Source: Serratia symbiotica (GTDB taxonomy: Bacteria > Pseudomonadota > Gammaproteobacteria > Enterobacterales > Enterobacteriaceae). Taken from it: DNA of 64,000 nt. The stretch lies in the NCBI GenBank assembly GCA_900380265.1, contig LR025083.1, positions 310,001 to 374,000 of the forward strand, read 5' to 3'. The position numbers were made by a program, and so were the translations under genes. Positions 41,645 to 54,269 of the stretch are shown one piece after another (position 1 is the stretch's first letter; each line of letters starts with the position of its first letter). The notes beneath the pieces are model-generated. The model saw only the letters and a list, made by a program, of their open reading frames with translations, was not told where the DNA came from and made no database searches.

Positions 41645-42091
41645 ATGACTGCCAACAACATTGCATTAAAGAAAGCTGGTTTAAAAGTCACACTTCCGCG
41701 ACTAAAAATCCTGGGTGTACTGCAAAATCCGGAATGCCATCATGTCAGTGCGGAAGACTTGTATAAAAAACTGATAGATATGAGTGAAGACATTGGGCTG
41801 GCGACGGTTTATCGTGTGCTCAACCAGTTTAATGATGCAGGTATTGTAACGCGTCATAATTTCGAAGGCGGAAAGTCAGTGTTTGAGTTAACACAACAGT
41901 ACCATCATGATCACCTAATCTGTTTGGATTGCGGAAAAGTGATTGAATTTAGTGATGAATCTATTGATACCCGTCAGCGTAATATTGCTAAGCAGCACGG
42001 TATCAAACTTACCAATCACAGTCTGTACTTGTATGGACATTGTGAAACTGCTGATTGTTCTGAAGACAATCGACTCAACGACAAGAAATAA
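41645..42091 (+). CDS. fur: Ferric uptake regulator Fur
   Basis: Fur is the iron-sensing dimeric repressor. The product has 148 residues, identical in length to E. coli. The winged-helix domain reads ALKKAGLKVTLPRLKILGVL and DIGLATVYRVLNQFNDAGIV. The metal-binding part contains the sensing cluster YHHDHLICLDCGKVIEF with its CxxC pair, and a second cysteine pair, GHCETADC, near the C-terminus. All ligand residues I know of are present. The start is the ATG with AGGACC about ten bases upstream. A retained global iron regulator is notable in a genome that has lost much regulation. Whether its targets remain cannot be judged from this window. Confidence 0.97.
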   Translation: MTANNIALKKAGLKVTLPRLKILGVLQNPECHHVSAEDLYKKLIDMSEDIGLATVYRVLNQFNDAGIVTRHNFEGGKSVFELTQQYHHDHLICLDCGKVIEFSDESIDTRQRNIAKQHGIKLTNHSLYLYGHCETADCSEDNRLNDKK

Positions 42092-45000
42092 TTCATTGGC
42101 GAGATTAGTGATTAGCAGACTAAAGCAATCGCTAACACGGCGAGGCGCCAGTTACAACATTGAAGAAATATTATGCATAGCTTTACATCTATTTTGGAAA
42201 CGCATATTGCATCATTCACCGCTGCCGCAGGCAAGTCAATCACGCGCTGATAATTGCTAGGTAAAATAACAAATAAAGTAGTTTTATGGATAGCTTCTTA
42301 CGTAAGAGAAGCTGACAGAGTATTAGGACAAGATTATTCTATTAAGTTTACAGCGGGTGTATCACATATGAGAATGACCACTCGCATTGAAGAACTTTGT
42401 TTTGTTTGTAGTTTCAAATGAAGTTAGTAGCTGCTTCCTGCAACTATGAAGGCGAGATCACATGGTTTATAAGGATTGGAGAAGTTGTTTTCTGACCCCA
42501 CCAAAAAGCACAGATTTCCGTCCTCAAACTTAACATAGTCCCTCTATCGTATAGGGAAAACAGCAGAATAGTCTATAGCAATTTCACTACAAAGTTTGTA
42601 CTAGTAGTAAGGTGCCGGCGACTCGAGTGCCCGATACTAGCAGGCAATCGCTGACCTTATTCTTCTCAGTTTGGACACGTGCGTAATCTTAGTAAGATTA
42701 GTAGGTGCGCTTAGTTATGCACTCAAGGGCTGGGCTGGTCATTAATAAAATATAGCCCGACTTAGCAGGTCTAGCCGGCTATTCATCCTCCCCGAAGGAG
42801 GAACTATGACAAGTATATTTAAGTACTGACAGCTACTATAGGAATATTCTATAGTAGATGTAAGGATCCATGCCTTGGGTTTGGTTAATATCTTTCTGGA
42901 AATAAGATTGTAATCTAAGAAGGGTACGTTGCTTTTGTATGAAAAGCGGCAACAAGCAACGTTATCACATATTGTGATATGTGGTAAATTTATCTAGTGT
43001 TAAACTAATTATTTAGTTTTTTAATAAAGCATGTATCCTACTACTCACTGTTTCGTCTAAATTTGGTTTGTACATAAAATGTGCATATAGGTAATCCGGA
43101 TTAGACAGGATAAGCCCTTATCCCTGATTCGTACAATTGCAGGTGCTATTAAGAAGGCTCAGAAAGGTGTTTAAAGCTTCACATCCATCCGAGTCATGAT
43201 GAAGACCTGATTTTTGAACATCGTGTAATCTGTCCGGATAAGTCTGTTTTTATTAATGTATGAAGCCTGCATCTTTTCCTAAAGTCTTGTGAGAAAACTC
43301 TCTGCATCTGCACCGTCTTAGCTGTCTTCCTTTCTGTTATTGCTTGGAAGGTCTTTTTTTCCAAATATTTATCTTATTTATTTTAATCAAGAAGGCTTTG
43401 CTCGGTTCAGGTTTTAGGCGAACGGTATAGTTTACTCCTAAAAAGTGGTTACTGTCATTCTCCCAAAAATTCTAGTGTGCAGTGGCTGGTGTTCTGGGAA
43501 TTTTTGCCGATCACTGTATCGATTAATTCTCTACATGGATTCAGAATGAGTTGATATAATTTGTTAGTTAAAGTACTGCACAGTCATGGTTTTAAAAGTG
43601 TGAATCGGATTCAGGTTGCAGACTGAATGGGTTTTTGCTTTTTCTAGGCGTAAGTAGGTTATTATAGCGAGCTGCCATGGAAGGCCGTACGTTACGGGTC
43701 TACGTAGCAATTTCTATTCTATAGATTACTGTAATTAGTTTCATCTAAGTATATATCGATATCGATATAGTGTGCTTCAGAGAAGAAAATTGCCATTAAC
43801 CTTACGCTTAACTATACTCTGGAATAGATAATAGATTGGTTCATGTCTTAGCATGCTACTTGTTTTCTTTAATAATTCTACTATAGAAGGTATTTAATGC
43901 GATACTTTTATTGTCGCTAAGACAGAGGTGAGGGTTTATTTAGTTGATAGGCAGTAATCTGATCTAGAAGTCTTATGAAGGCGGCTTTATAGCGAAGTTG
44001 CGCACAATGTTTAAGAAAGATGCGGTGATCTTGAAAGCGTTGTTCGTTTCTGGCATCTAGAGTGGAAATATCGCTACCGCTATTGCTCCGTAGTAGTAAA
44101 AGTAGTAGTTATAGACTATTTTACAATCCGACAAGGTTAAAGGCGATTATCCCGGCTGGCTTCCTGCAATTCTGCAACTCGTAGGATCCGTTACTTTTTA
44201 TGCGCCTTGATATGTATCTACCTAAATAGTATGCGCCATAAGTAGGGTAGTATTCCGATCAAAACAAAGCGCATGCGCAAGAAACTCTAGATAACAACCT
44301 CTTCTGTTGGTTTCAGTATCCTACTCCACTTTAGTTCACTGCCTGCTTTTAGAACTATCTGCTACGGGCTTACTGTTGCTTCCCGGAATCCGGGGATCTA
44401 CTCAAGTTATTAGTCGGTTACAGTTTGTAAAGCTCGCAGTTTAATTGTTTTACCCTGGCTGATTACTATTGATCTTAAGAGGTGAGCACGTATTCTAGAA
44501 ATAGATTACATAGTTGCGATGATCCGTAATCACGTGCGGTCATTCATCAAGGTCATCCATGTTTTAGCGAAGCAAGATGGAGAAGTCTGAGGAAAGGAGT
44601 AACAACTCTCTAAACAGCAAGGGTGGCACTTATACTACTTCCTGTTTCATTATAAGAAACAGTTGAAGAACTCGCATATAAACTTATTTGAATGATAATA
44701 TTTAGGTTGAGGGTTTTAGCATTTAAAAGATGCAAGTACAAAATTAAAAGAGAGAAAATGCAATGCATTACGTAAGTTACAAGTACACCCAATCATTTTT
44801 ATGCTTGTTTCTCTTATCTGTAAGAGATTGCTATCTATAAAACAATTTTCACACTCTAAAAAGAAGGATAACTTAATGTTAGAACGCGTAAGATAATAAA
44901 GAGATACAAACACTGAAAAATTCATTCTATTTAGCGATAGCTAATGATCCTATTGGGAATAGGAGTATATTTTGAAGGATATACTGGTTACCGGCTTATT

Positions 45001-47660
45001 ATAAAATGGCTACTGGTTATGAAGGTATTAATCTATATTCAGAAATATTAGTCGCGGCAAGGCGAATTGGCAAAATGTTTATTAATCTTTTAAGATTTGA
45101 CGTTAACATGTAAAATAACAGGGATATATCACAAATTTCCCTGAGTTCGCAGTAGGTAGAGAGTGCTCTAACTTGCATAAAACATTCCTATGTTTATCCT
45201 AAAGTTGTTTTTACAACGTCTTATCACGGATTGTGATAAAAACAGTAGGTGATACTAGGGACGGCACTCCTGTATCTGGAGTGAGACGGTCTACACATTT
45301 GATCTTCGGATCAGGGTTGTAAGTATTACATACCAATTTATTAGCGAAAACTGAAAACACATGCATTACGCAGAGGGGTTCTCTGAAAGGAAATTGTGTA
45401 GATAAGATAGTCGAAGAAAGCTCTTTCAGTCTGTTCCAAGAAGACTCTATCTTAGGATTTAAAAAGTATTGCTAGCCTATAGAACAGTAGATCTATCTAT
45501 TAATTATAAAACTATGAGTGTAGAGAACCCTGGAACTCGAAGGCCTGATTTCCCTTACATAGTAGATTCACATACTATTAGTCGCTGGATACAGATTGTT
45601 TAATTTTATTGCTTGCTTCAAATGCGCTAGCAATAAAGCAGAAAGAGCGTATGAGCCGGAAATCATGTGTGTGATGTTTTCTTTTTTTGGAAAGTATTGC
45701 TGTCGTACCCACTGCCACTTAGGATGTTGCTATGGTTAGCATATTTAGATTAGTGCATTTTAGTCGCGTTATCTCTGGTGGGGACACACGTTATTTAACG
45801 GTGCATATCCTATCGAGACTGGAGTGTGATTTCCTTATACGCTAACTCAAGTCGTAGCTTGAGCCGGTATGTGTGACGGCGGTCTAGGAGTAAACGTGGA
45901 CGGCGACCGTCTTTCCGCAAGCTCTAATTGCTTAGAGCGCAAGCTAGCTCAGGATATAATGGTTCCCTCGTGGTTGGAGTTGAAGTCAGAACGATGACTC
46001 GCAGCACATAAAGATAGCCATTAAAGGCGGCGTGTGACTTGGCCTTATGTACTGCAGAAATAGAAGCCATGGATTCATTTGTACTTTGATTATAGTGTCT
46101 TCCAGACTCTCATTGAACTAGACGGTTGTGTAAAATTTAGGCCGGCCTTGAAAAGCAAGAGAAATCTTAGTAGATTTTGTTTGAATAGTACTTTTGGTTA
46201 GTTCAGTCCTCTTGCAAATCCCTCAGGTCAGTACAAGGTGGTGAGCCAGGTGCCCCTAACCGACCAACTTGTAAGATGCTTGTATGAATACTGTTTCATA
46301 TGTCCTGACCCAAACAAAGATTATTTCTAGTACAAGATAACTGTCAAATTATACGTGGGTCTAAAGAGTAGAAACAGATAAAGCTAGTTTTTATCTTTTA
46401 ATGGTACTCTGCATTTCTTTATGTGAGAGTCCTTCTATTGTTCTGTCCATATATAAGAGAAATTTTAGAATTCTGCCATCTACTGTAGTCAACGTTAAGC
46501 ACAAATTGCATGCCACGGCAATGTGGTTGGGGTCAAGCTTTCAGTTTGAGGCGATCATCGCCTAGCTTTGATCGGTATGTGATTGATCATGAGTTGATAT
46601 TGGTCAGTATTTAAATATACCGAATAGTATTATACATTTTGATCTAAGATTTATAGCTGGAAGAATCGTCGTATAAGTATAATTTTTGAGGAAAGGTGAT
46701 TTCATCCGGATGGTTTCTAGTATTGGAATTAGCTAATTTTATGAGGGTAAAGAAGATGGCTATAAATCTAGCGAGATTGTGTTTAAGACTTGGCTTGAGT
46801 AAAATACTAACGTTAAATCGGGTGAGGAGTGAAAAGGTAAGTGGTGTATTTACGGTAATCGGCGCTGGATAAGTTAAAGTCGTAACGGTTTTGCTCACAT
46901 TATCAGTAATAAATACCGTTTATTGAACGTGGTACTACCGATAAGCTTGTACCTTGCGCCTCAGCTGTTCTGAATGTAGCCAACGCTGTATGGTGAGATC
47001 TATGCACGCTTTTATAATTTCCCTTTTGCTTTGGAATTTGTCTTAATAGGTTAGGGTGTTTTCTATTTTACCAGGATAGTGCTAGCCTGAGTCCTATCCA
47101 GGGAATTAGGCGGGATTCACTATCATGATGTAACATTGGTGTAATAATCAACATCTAGCAGAATAAGTAATAAATATTGAAGTTGCTATTGCTAGCGTTT
47201 AAAACGGTATAAAATAAGGCAAATATAGTTGATATTTGATCGTAAAATAAATAAGTGTTACAAACAGTTTTTGACGTGCAATTCTCAATTAATATAAAAA
47301 GAGATTTGTTAATTCAACCATTATTAATAGCAATTTTTTATGAGATTTTTATGAGGTTAACAAAGAAAGTTTCGCTCACCTTATAAAGAAGAAGGTGTCG
47401 ATATTAGGTTAATCAAAGATTAATGATACCATAAAGCATAAAATAGTTATTTGGTTTGTAAAAAACCACTGAACATGCGGTGTGATAATTATTTTTATAT
47501 ATTATAAACAGTAATTTTTATTTATTATTATATTACAAACCCATAAGTTTCCGTTGAAAGTGTTTAAGGAAATATAAATCAATCAAATAAAGAGAATAGA
47601 AACTAAGTGAAATAAGCAAGCACAGCTGATTTTTTTTGCCAATAAATCAGGTGGTTGGGG
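42092..47660. other. Long decayed stretch between fur and glnS
   Basis: In E. coli only chiPQ lie between fur and glnS. I could not recognise any gene in 5.6 kb here. At 42796-42828 an AGGAGG ribosome-site sequence precedes a seven-codon ORF (MTSIFKY), possibly the start of a lost gene. A perfect 9-bp hairpin lies at 42833-42857. The DNA from 47.2 to 47.6 kb is strongly AT-rich. Confidence 0.5.
42833..42857. repeat. Perfect 9-bp hairpin
   Basis: CTACTATAG at 42833-42841 pairs with CTATAGTAG at 42849-42857 across a seven-base loop. It follows directly after the short MTSIFKY frame. Confidence 0.65.
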
Positions 47661-49322
47661 TCAGGATCTGAGTTTTTTCCAGGTGTCACGCAGCGAAACG
47701 GTACGGTTAAAGACTAGGTGATCAGCCGATGAGTAATGGCTATCAGCGCAGAAGTAGCCTTTTCGCTCAAACTGATAGGGCTTCTCCGGTTTTGCAGAAG
47801 CCAAGCTTTGTTCAACAAAACCCTGTTTGATCACGAGTGATCCTGAGTTGATTGCGGTAAGAAAATCTACTACCGCCGGGTTAGGTATGCTGAATAAGCG
47901 ATCGTATAAGCGAAATTCTGCTGGCAACGCGTGTGCAATGGAAACCCAGTGGATCACACCTTTTATCTTGCGCCCATCAACTGGATCTTTATTGAGAGTC
48001 TCGGCATCGTAGGTGCAAAAAATAGTTCTGACTTCTCCTGTTATATCCTTTTCAATTCGCTCGGCCTTGATGACATACGCGTAGCGTAAGCGCACTTCCT
48101 GGCCCAAAACTAGGCGTTTATACTGCTTATTGGCTTCTTCGCGAAAATCAGTGCGATCGATATAAATCTTCCGGCTGAACGGTACCTTACGGTTGCCCAT
48201 CTTAGGTTGATTTGGGTGGTTTGGTATAGTGAGCAGTTCTTCCTCCTGTCCCTTATTCTCGATGACGACTTTTACTGGTTCTAGAATAGCCATAGCGCGT
48301 GGTGCGTTTTCATTTAGTTCGTCACGAATGCAGGATTCTAATGCGCTGATTTTGATGTAATTTTCTTGTTTGGTTACACCAATACGCTGGCAGAACTCAC
48401 GGATAGAAGAGGCGGTATAGCCACGGCGACGTAGACCTGATAAAGTTGGCATGCGTGGGTCATCCCAGCTTTCAACATGCTTTTCTGTCACTAACTGGTT
48501 TAGTTTTCGCTTCGATATAACAGTATACTCAAGATTGAGTCGTGAGAACTCGTATTGTCGCGGGCGACATGGGATGCTGATGTTATCTAGAATCCAGTCA
48601 TACAGTCGGCGATTATCTTGGAACTCTAAGGTGCACAATGAATGGGTTATACCTTCTAGTGCATCAGAAATACAGTGGGTGAAATCATACATTGGATAAA
48701 TGCACCACTGATTGCCAGTTTGGTGGTGTTCGGCAAATTTGATGCGGTACAGTACAGGATCTCGCATGACGATAAACGGTGAAGCCATGTTGACCTTAGC
48801 ACGCAAGCAGGCACTCCCTTCAGCGAATTCGCCAAGGCGCATGTTCTCAAACATCGCTAGGTTTTCTTCCACGCTGCGGTCACGGAATGGGCTGTTTTTG
48901 CCTGGTTCAGTCAGACTACCACGGTAGTCACGGATCTGTTTAGGTGAAAGTTCATCGATATAGGCCAAGCCTTTTCTGATGAGTTCAACTGCATACTGGT
49001 ACAGTTGGGGAAAGTAATTAGAGGAATAACGGATTTCGCCATTCCACCTAAAACCTAGCCATTTTATGTCATGCTGAATTGACTCTACGAACTCGATGTT
49101 TTCTTTGGTAGGGTTAGTGTCATCAAACCGCAGGTTGCACGGGCCTTGGTAATCCTTGGCTATGCCAAAATTAAGGCAAATGGATTTTGCATGACCAATA
49201 TGCAGATAGCCATTTGGCTCGGGTGGGAACCGGGTATGTATCGACCTGTGTTTCCCGGACGTCAGATCCTTATCGATGATCTGACGGATAAAATTTGTTT
49301 TACGGGCTTTAGGCTCACTCAT
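47661..49322 (-). CDS. glnS: Glutaminyl-tRNA synthetase
   Basis: GlnRS charges tRNA-Gln. From the ATG at 49322 the protein has 553 residues (E. coli 554), beginning [20 protein letters not shown]. The class I signature HIGH appears as [20 protein letters not shown] and the KMSKS-type motif as [13 protein letters not shown]. Other conserved parts are [37 protein letters not shown] and [23 protein letters not shown] at 49337 would add five residues; the E. coli start supports the ATG. The Shine-Dalgarno sequence is weak. Two tRNA-Gln genes that it serves remain near 57.3-57.5 kb. No damage is seen. Confidence 0.97.
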   Translation of the reverse strand: MSEPKARKTNFIRQIIDKDLTSGKHRSIHTRFPPEPNGYLHIGHAKSICLNFGIAKDYQGPCNLRFDDTNPTKENIEFVESIQHDIKWLGFRWNGEIRYSSNYFPQLYQYAVELIRKGLAYIDELSPKQIRDYRGSLTEPGKNSPFRDRSVEENLAMFENMRLGEFAEGSACLRAKVNMASPFIVMRDPVLYRIKFAEHHQTGNQWCIYPMYDFTHCISDALEGITHSLCTLEFQDNRRLYDWILDNISIPCRPRQYEFSRLNLEYTVISKRKLNQLVTEKHVESWDDPRMPTLSGLRRRGYTASSIREFCQRIGVTKQENYIKISALESCIRDELNENAPRAMAILEPVKVVIENKGQEEELLTIPNHPNQPKMGNRKVPFSRKIYIDRTDFREEANKQYKRLVLGQEVRLRYAYVIKAERIEKDITGEVRTIFCTYDAETLNKDPVDGRKIKGVIHWVSIAHALPAEFRLYDRLFSIPNPAVVDFLTAINSGSLVIKQGFVEQSLASAKPEKPYQFERKGYFCADSHYSSADHLVFNRTVSLRDTWKKLRS

Positions 49323-51899
49323 TTTATTATTTCTCAATTTAACCTATGGAAAATAATTGCCTATTTTCTAATAGTTTCTGTTCGGGCACAACTATTTGTG
49401 TCAGCAAATCTCAGGACGCTGGTCAAAATGGTGGAACTTGCTATTGTAAAATCACGTCAAAATAGCCTGTGTATTCACGCTAATAAAAGGGTAAATTCCT
49501 AATTTTTATAAAGGAAACCGATGTGTTTCTAGATATCAAGAAGCTTGGTGTGTCCAGATGCGCAGGGCCACTGGTAAAATATTGTTAGACCACATACATT
49601 TTTAGCCTGCCTGCCCAGCAGAGGGCTAACATTCAAGCGAATACTGCAGTCCAGGATAGGATGTCTATATCTAATTCGAGAATTGCCTAGTAGCTTTCAC
49701 CTCAGAGGATTCTTTCACAAACCGTTTTAAGTCTTACTTGTTCAATCTAACTCTTTCCATTTATATATATTTTATAGCTTTGTTAGCTTCTAAGCGGAAG
49801 GGCGATTGTTGTTGGAAATGTCCATGATAGTACTATTCGGTTGTGCCTAATCTTTTTGTCGGGTGAGTTGCCAAACTGTCCCCTATGAGCAGCAAAGCCT
49901 CATCGGGTACTTGATTAAGCGCTATCAGGTTACTAGGTCATGTATAGCTAGGAATATGTCGAGAGTCAGCATCGTCACTGTCTATATTTTTCCTCAATTG
50001 AGGGCCGCAACAACCAAATTGTACGTGGCGTAGACTATTAGTTCTTAAAGGGTGCTCATAATTACCCCGACACTGTGGTTCTTCAGACAGACCACACCGG
50101 CAGCAGTAAGTGCTTTATAGCCGTGTTCTTTGATGAAGCAACGTCCTTTAGATTTAGATGTAGACCACTAATTCAGGCGGACCAATATTTGTAAGATTAT
50201 TATAGACTGGAATAGCATTCGCATATCGATGCAAGCGCTGGTAATGTTGTTGTTGCTATCGTTAAAAACGGTGTGATAGCTATCACTTGTGTACTTTGTA
50301 TTATAGTATTAGTTCTCAATGCATCAGGGTACACTGCTTAATAGAAAAGTCTATCACTGTATAATAGATCACAAAGAGATTAGAACCTGAGACCTTAGTA
50401 TAAGTCAGGCAGTCACCAGGCGGTGGGTCGCTAGGGAGTCAAATACCACTAATGCTATATGCAGCAGATCCTAGCTGCTACTGAAGTTGAAGATTCATTA
50501 CATAGAATCAGAAATAAAGAGGGAGATAGCAGTCAGCCCTGTAGTGCTAAAAGACAGAATCCCTATTCAAAATATAGTTGAGTAGTCCATCGGACGGCTA
50601 ATATATGCACACAGGAGGCACCGGTAGATAGATATGAAAAATATCAATAGCTTTGGCCTGATATTCTGCTGATTTACTGATTGGGAGATCGTTACCGACC
50701 TCCTTGCTATAGTTCATATTATGGTTAGGGGACACCCTTGAAGGGACCGGTTAGTAATGCAGTCATTGCTTTATTAGTGTGAATAGACTCCAAGTGGAGG
50801 GGAAGCGAGGGATTCCGGCATCCCAGCCATGTTGGACTAGAGCACTAAGTGAACCGAATGGTAACGGCCTTTGAGGATAAGTGCTTAGCTAAGCAGATAT
50901 AAAAAGGTATCAATGTTCACATCGCTAGCACTTCATTTCTATTTATTTATTATAAAATATTAAAGATCATTTTCAAATGGATAATTAGAAGAATCGATGC
51001 CAAAGTTATCATAAAAGAAATGAGTCTTGTATTACTCGGACGCCACCAAAATACCACTGCTCTCGCTCATTTTACATCGCTGAATTCGGTAGTGTTCACT
51101 AGAGTGATTACCGATAGAATATCGTTGATATTATACTCAATTATTCCGAATATAATAGGTGCTTAATCGATAGAATATTCTAAATCATCGACACGGGAGT
51201 CGCCAATCAGAGAGTAGTTAGTACTTTAAGGTGAGAAGGCAGTTGCTGCATATTTAACTGATTTGTTTATTTTCAATAACCTAGGTTAGGCTAATGGAGA
51301 ATAATGCCGACCTGTGATCGATAATAAGAGAACTAGATTTATGAGGAAGTGGCGAGAACGTTATGAGTTGGCCCTGACGATAGGATAATTTAGTCACTGA
51401 CCTTAATTAAAAGATCGGTGTTAGTCAGCGACCTTACAGGGAATATTATTACGCGTTAAAGCGTTTAAAAGTAATGAAGAAGGTTCGTGTTCCCATATAT
51501 CTCATGGTAGACAATCATTTCAATCTTTTATTGAATATTTTCAATCCTTAGAAAGACAGGATTATACTTACCCATAACGTAAAGTTTAAAAATATTTAAA
51601 ATCGTACAATATCCACGTATTTATGATATGTATCATTTTACATCATGTTAATTGCTAGTATACTCAAGGTATAATATAATATATTTTATGATATAAAAAT
51701 AAAATGAACCGTTTCTCCAGGTAACGTACTTGCTGGACTTGTAGATCTTACCCAAGAAAGATTTTGCTTTGAAAGCGAGCATGAAGAAGCATAATGCCTC
51801 CAAACAACAGCGTGTGGGTGTTCGCTGGCTGAGTGCTTGTCATCACTAAAATAGAAGATAAAAGAGCTTATTAGACTTTATGCAGGGTTGTACCATATA
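49323..51899. other. Decayed region upstream of glnS, expected site of nagE
   Basis: Synteny predicts nagE (the PTS N-acetylglucosamine permease) on the minus strand. I could read only unconvincing fragments, and no open frame of any length survives. The region from 51.4 to 51.7 kb is very AT-rich. Confidence 0.45.
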
Positions 51900-52720
51900 C
51901 TTGCATGTTAGTTATCTTAAGATGAGCTAAAGGCATTTATTCAAGTAAAACATGCGAAACAAGTCAAAAATTTACTACATATTATATCACCTAATATATG
52001 AACTCCTTTAACTCAAATAGAACGCGTTTCTTTTCCTTAGTTGCCTTAACTGCTGCAACATACTGCTTGTAGTATTTTACAAACATCTGAATATGGTGTA
52101 CTCACCAGGGCACTAAGTTGAAGCATTGTTGGGACTCAAGATGCCAGACCCCTACCGTGATGAACTATCATTTCTTTGCCTATATAAGGCTCCAATTCGA
52201 AATATCACTGGTTCACAGAACATGTAATAGATGTTGATCTTGCTTACTATTGGCAGGAAGCAAATCAAATTTTACGGTAAATCAATCGCTGTATGGATTG
52301 GGCAAGTGGAGATGGCGATCTTGCGGTTAACGAACCCGCAGCGCTAACTCCCGCTTCTGTTCTGGCTATACTAGTCTAGTGTCAAATATGGCCAGACTGG
52401 TTGAATAAGGGTATTCCTTACAAAGACATTGACGATATTAGTGACTAGTCACATTAGTAATTGGTACTGGTGGGACCCTCGGGCCTCAGGTAGCATCAAC
52501 CATGGTGTGAGCATCAACCGAATGCAGCTTCACCTTACAGCAGTGTGCTCTTGCTGAGAGCTCCATACATGGAATGAAACTTAAAAAGTATTAAATGATT
52601 CCGTAAGTAAGTAGTGAAACCGTTGCCAGTCTGTCATCTTAGCAGATGGGCTAATATGTTCATTTAACCGTAGTCTGAGGTTGTACTGACTATGATTTAC
52701 GTAAAGCAGACAGTCATTGT
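51900..52720 (+). pseudogene. nagB: Broken glucosamine-6-phosphate deaminase
   Basis: NagB converts glucosamine 6-phosphate to fructose 6-phosphate. The plus strand reads IKFYGKSIAVWIGQV and, after a frame change, GDGDLAVNEPAALTPASVL. This follows [33 protein letters not shown], which includes the catalytic loop; the histidine of GHIAFNEP has become aspartate. Upstream TPTVMNYHFFAYI resembles HPESYYSFMHRNF. Position and orientation (divergent from nagE, left of asnB and the tRNAs) are ancestral. The ends are estimated from 266 residues. Confidence 0.75.
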
Positions 52721-54269
52721 CGTTAACAAGCTGACTGAATGCCATTCTCCGCTCCCTAAAGACTGAAATGTTACCTAGCATCACATAAAGGATTTGAATG
52801 TTACACTAATAGCTAACGGATTAATAGCTATCCCACTAAAGTTCTGTAGGGGTATACCATTTAATCATTAATTGATCTCCATGTTGCAACAGACACTGCA
52901 ATCATGCAGAACACCAATGACAATGTAGCATTAGCTCTTTCTTTATCCTCATCATCAATAGTGATACATTTATTAAGAATAGTATCGAGGTAATACACAC
53001 TGACCTAAAAATGCACCCTAATTAGGCGCCGAACCTATGCCTAGAAGGCTATATCTTAGTCCGGTCAGGACAGTTAGATATAAACGCCTGTTATCTGTCG
53101 CTAATCACCTGTGAGTAGATCGACTGCCTGCTGCCGCCCTGCTGATTTTAGCGTGAAGGTAACGTTTGCAGTATGTTGCTGATGGTTACTAACAGCTTTT
53201 ATCAGTAAGCTTGCTGTGGTTTCGCTGCCGGTATCAGCTCTTCGCCTTGATGTCTCAAAAATGGTATTCTATCTATTACTAACCAAATCTAAATTGGTGG
53301 CCGTGATCCTCGATATACAATGAGAACTATAGAACCATCATTACTAATAGTTGTTAAGAAAAATTTGGTGAAGATCTTTAATACAAAAGGCTATAAAGGG
53401 GATCAGTTGCTCTTGGTCATTAACTCACTTTCATAGCGCACCAAGTTCCGATATCAAGCAATTTGTTTTCCAATAAAACAATCTGCGATTATTACGGGCT
53501 GTGGGTATATGAGAATGTTGCGCAGGGTAGTTCTGTGCTGATCCTCATTGAGGCGGTGAAATAGCGCGTAGAATACACGGTATTACGTTGTATGAACATT
53601 GCATGTTCCATCAACACTCTTGCCTACACCACTCTTCGGGTTTAGTCATCAATGATTAATTCAGGGTAGGAAGATAAGTTAGTTCACCGTAATCAAATCT
53701 AATTTAAGTTCAGTTAACGTTCGTTGACGGTAACTATGTATATATTCATGCATAGCGCGTCACATCAATGATGAGTACTGAGGTACAAAAACGGACAATT
53801 ACTTTCAAGTTGTGTCAGTATCTTAACGGTTGGAATTGTAGAGTATAGTGAGTAGTAAAGTCTGATCGTGAGTCTTCCAATTAGCCATTGAAGCCAGCTA
53901 GTTCCTAAAAGCGCAACTAACATCACTCGACAGTTGTTAAGCGCAGCCCTATCAAAGAAGCTAATAAGAAAATCTCCACTGGCACCCCTTATTTTAAGGA
54001 CATAAGTAACCCATTATTTCAACACGCTTACAGCACATTATTTGAGGGATGGTAGTAAAATCTTGCACGACATAACTAAGAATTGATCGGTTCATAACAT
54101 TACTAGCTGGTAGTGTTTAGTCAAGAGACAATGTAAGGTACCTATCTCCTAATATCACACACGTTATCAACAACCGGGATAAAGTAGCCTAACTAAGCGT
54201 TATAGTAGTGATTTTGCCTGGATTATTTTGAACTGTTATAATCGTAATACGATATATTCTAGGTGTTAA
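52721..54269. other. Decayed region, expected site of nagA/nagC/nagD
   Basis: I could not read nagA or the following genes. No RNA or strong repeat is seen. Confidence 0.4.

Noticed and set aside
49890-50170. Possible NagE C-terminal fragment on the minus strand
   Set aside because: LTAAGVVCLKNHSVG is too loose a match to VSPAAGTIVKIFNTNHA to report as a feature without a search.
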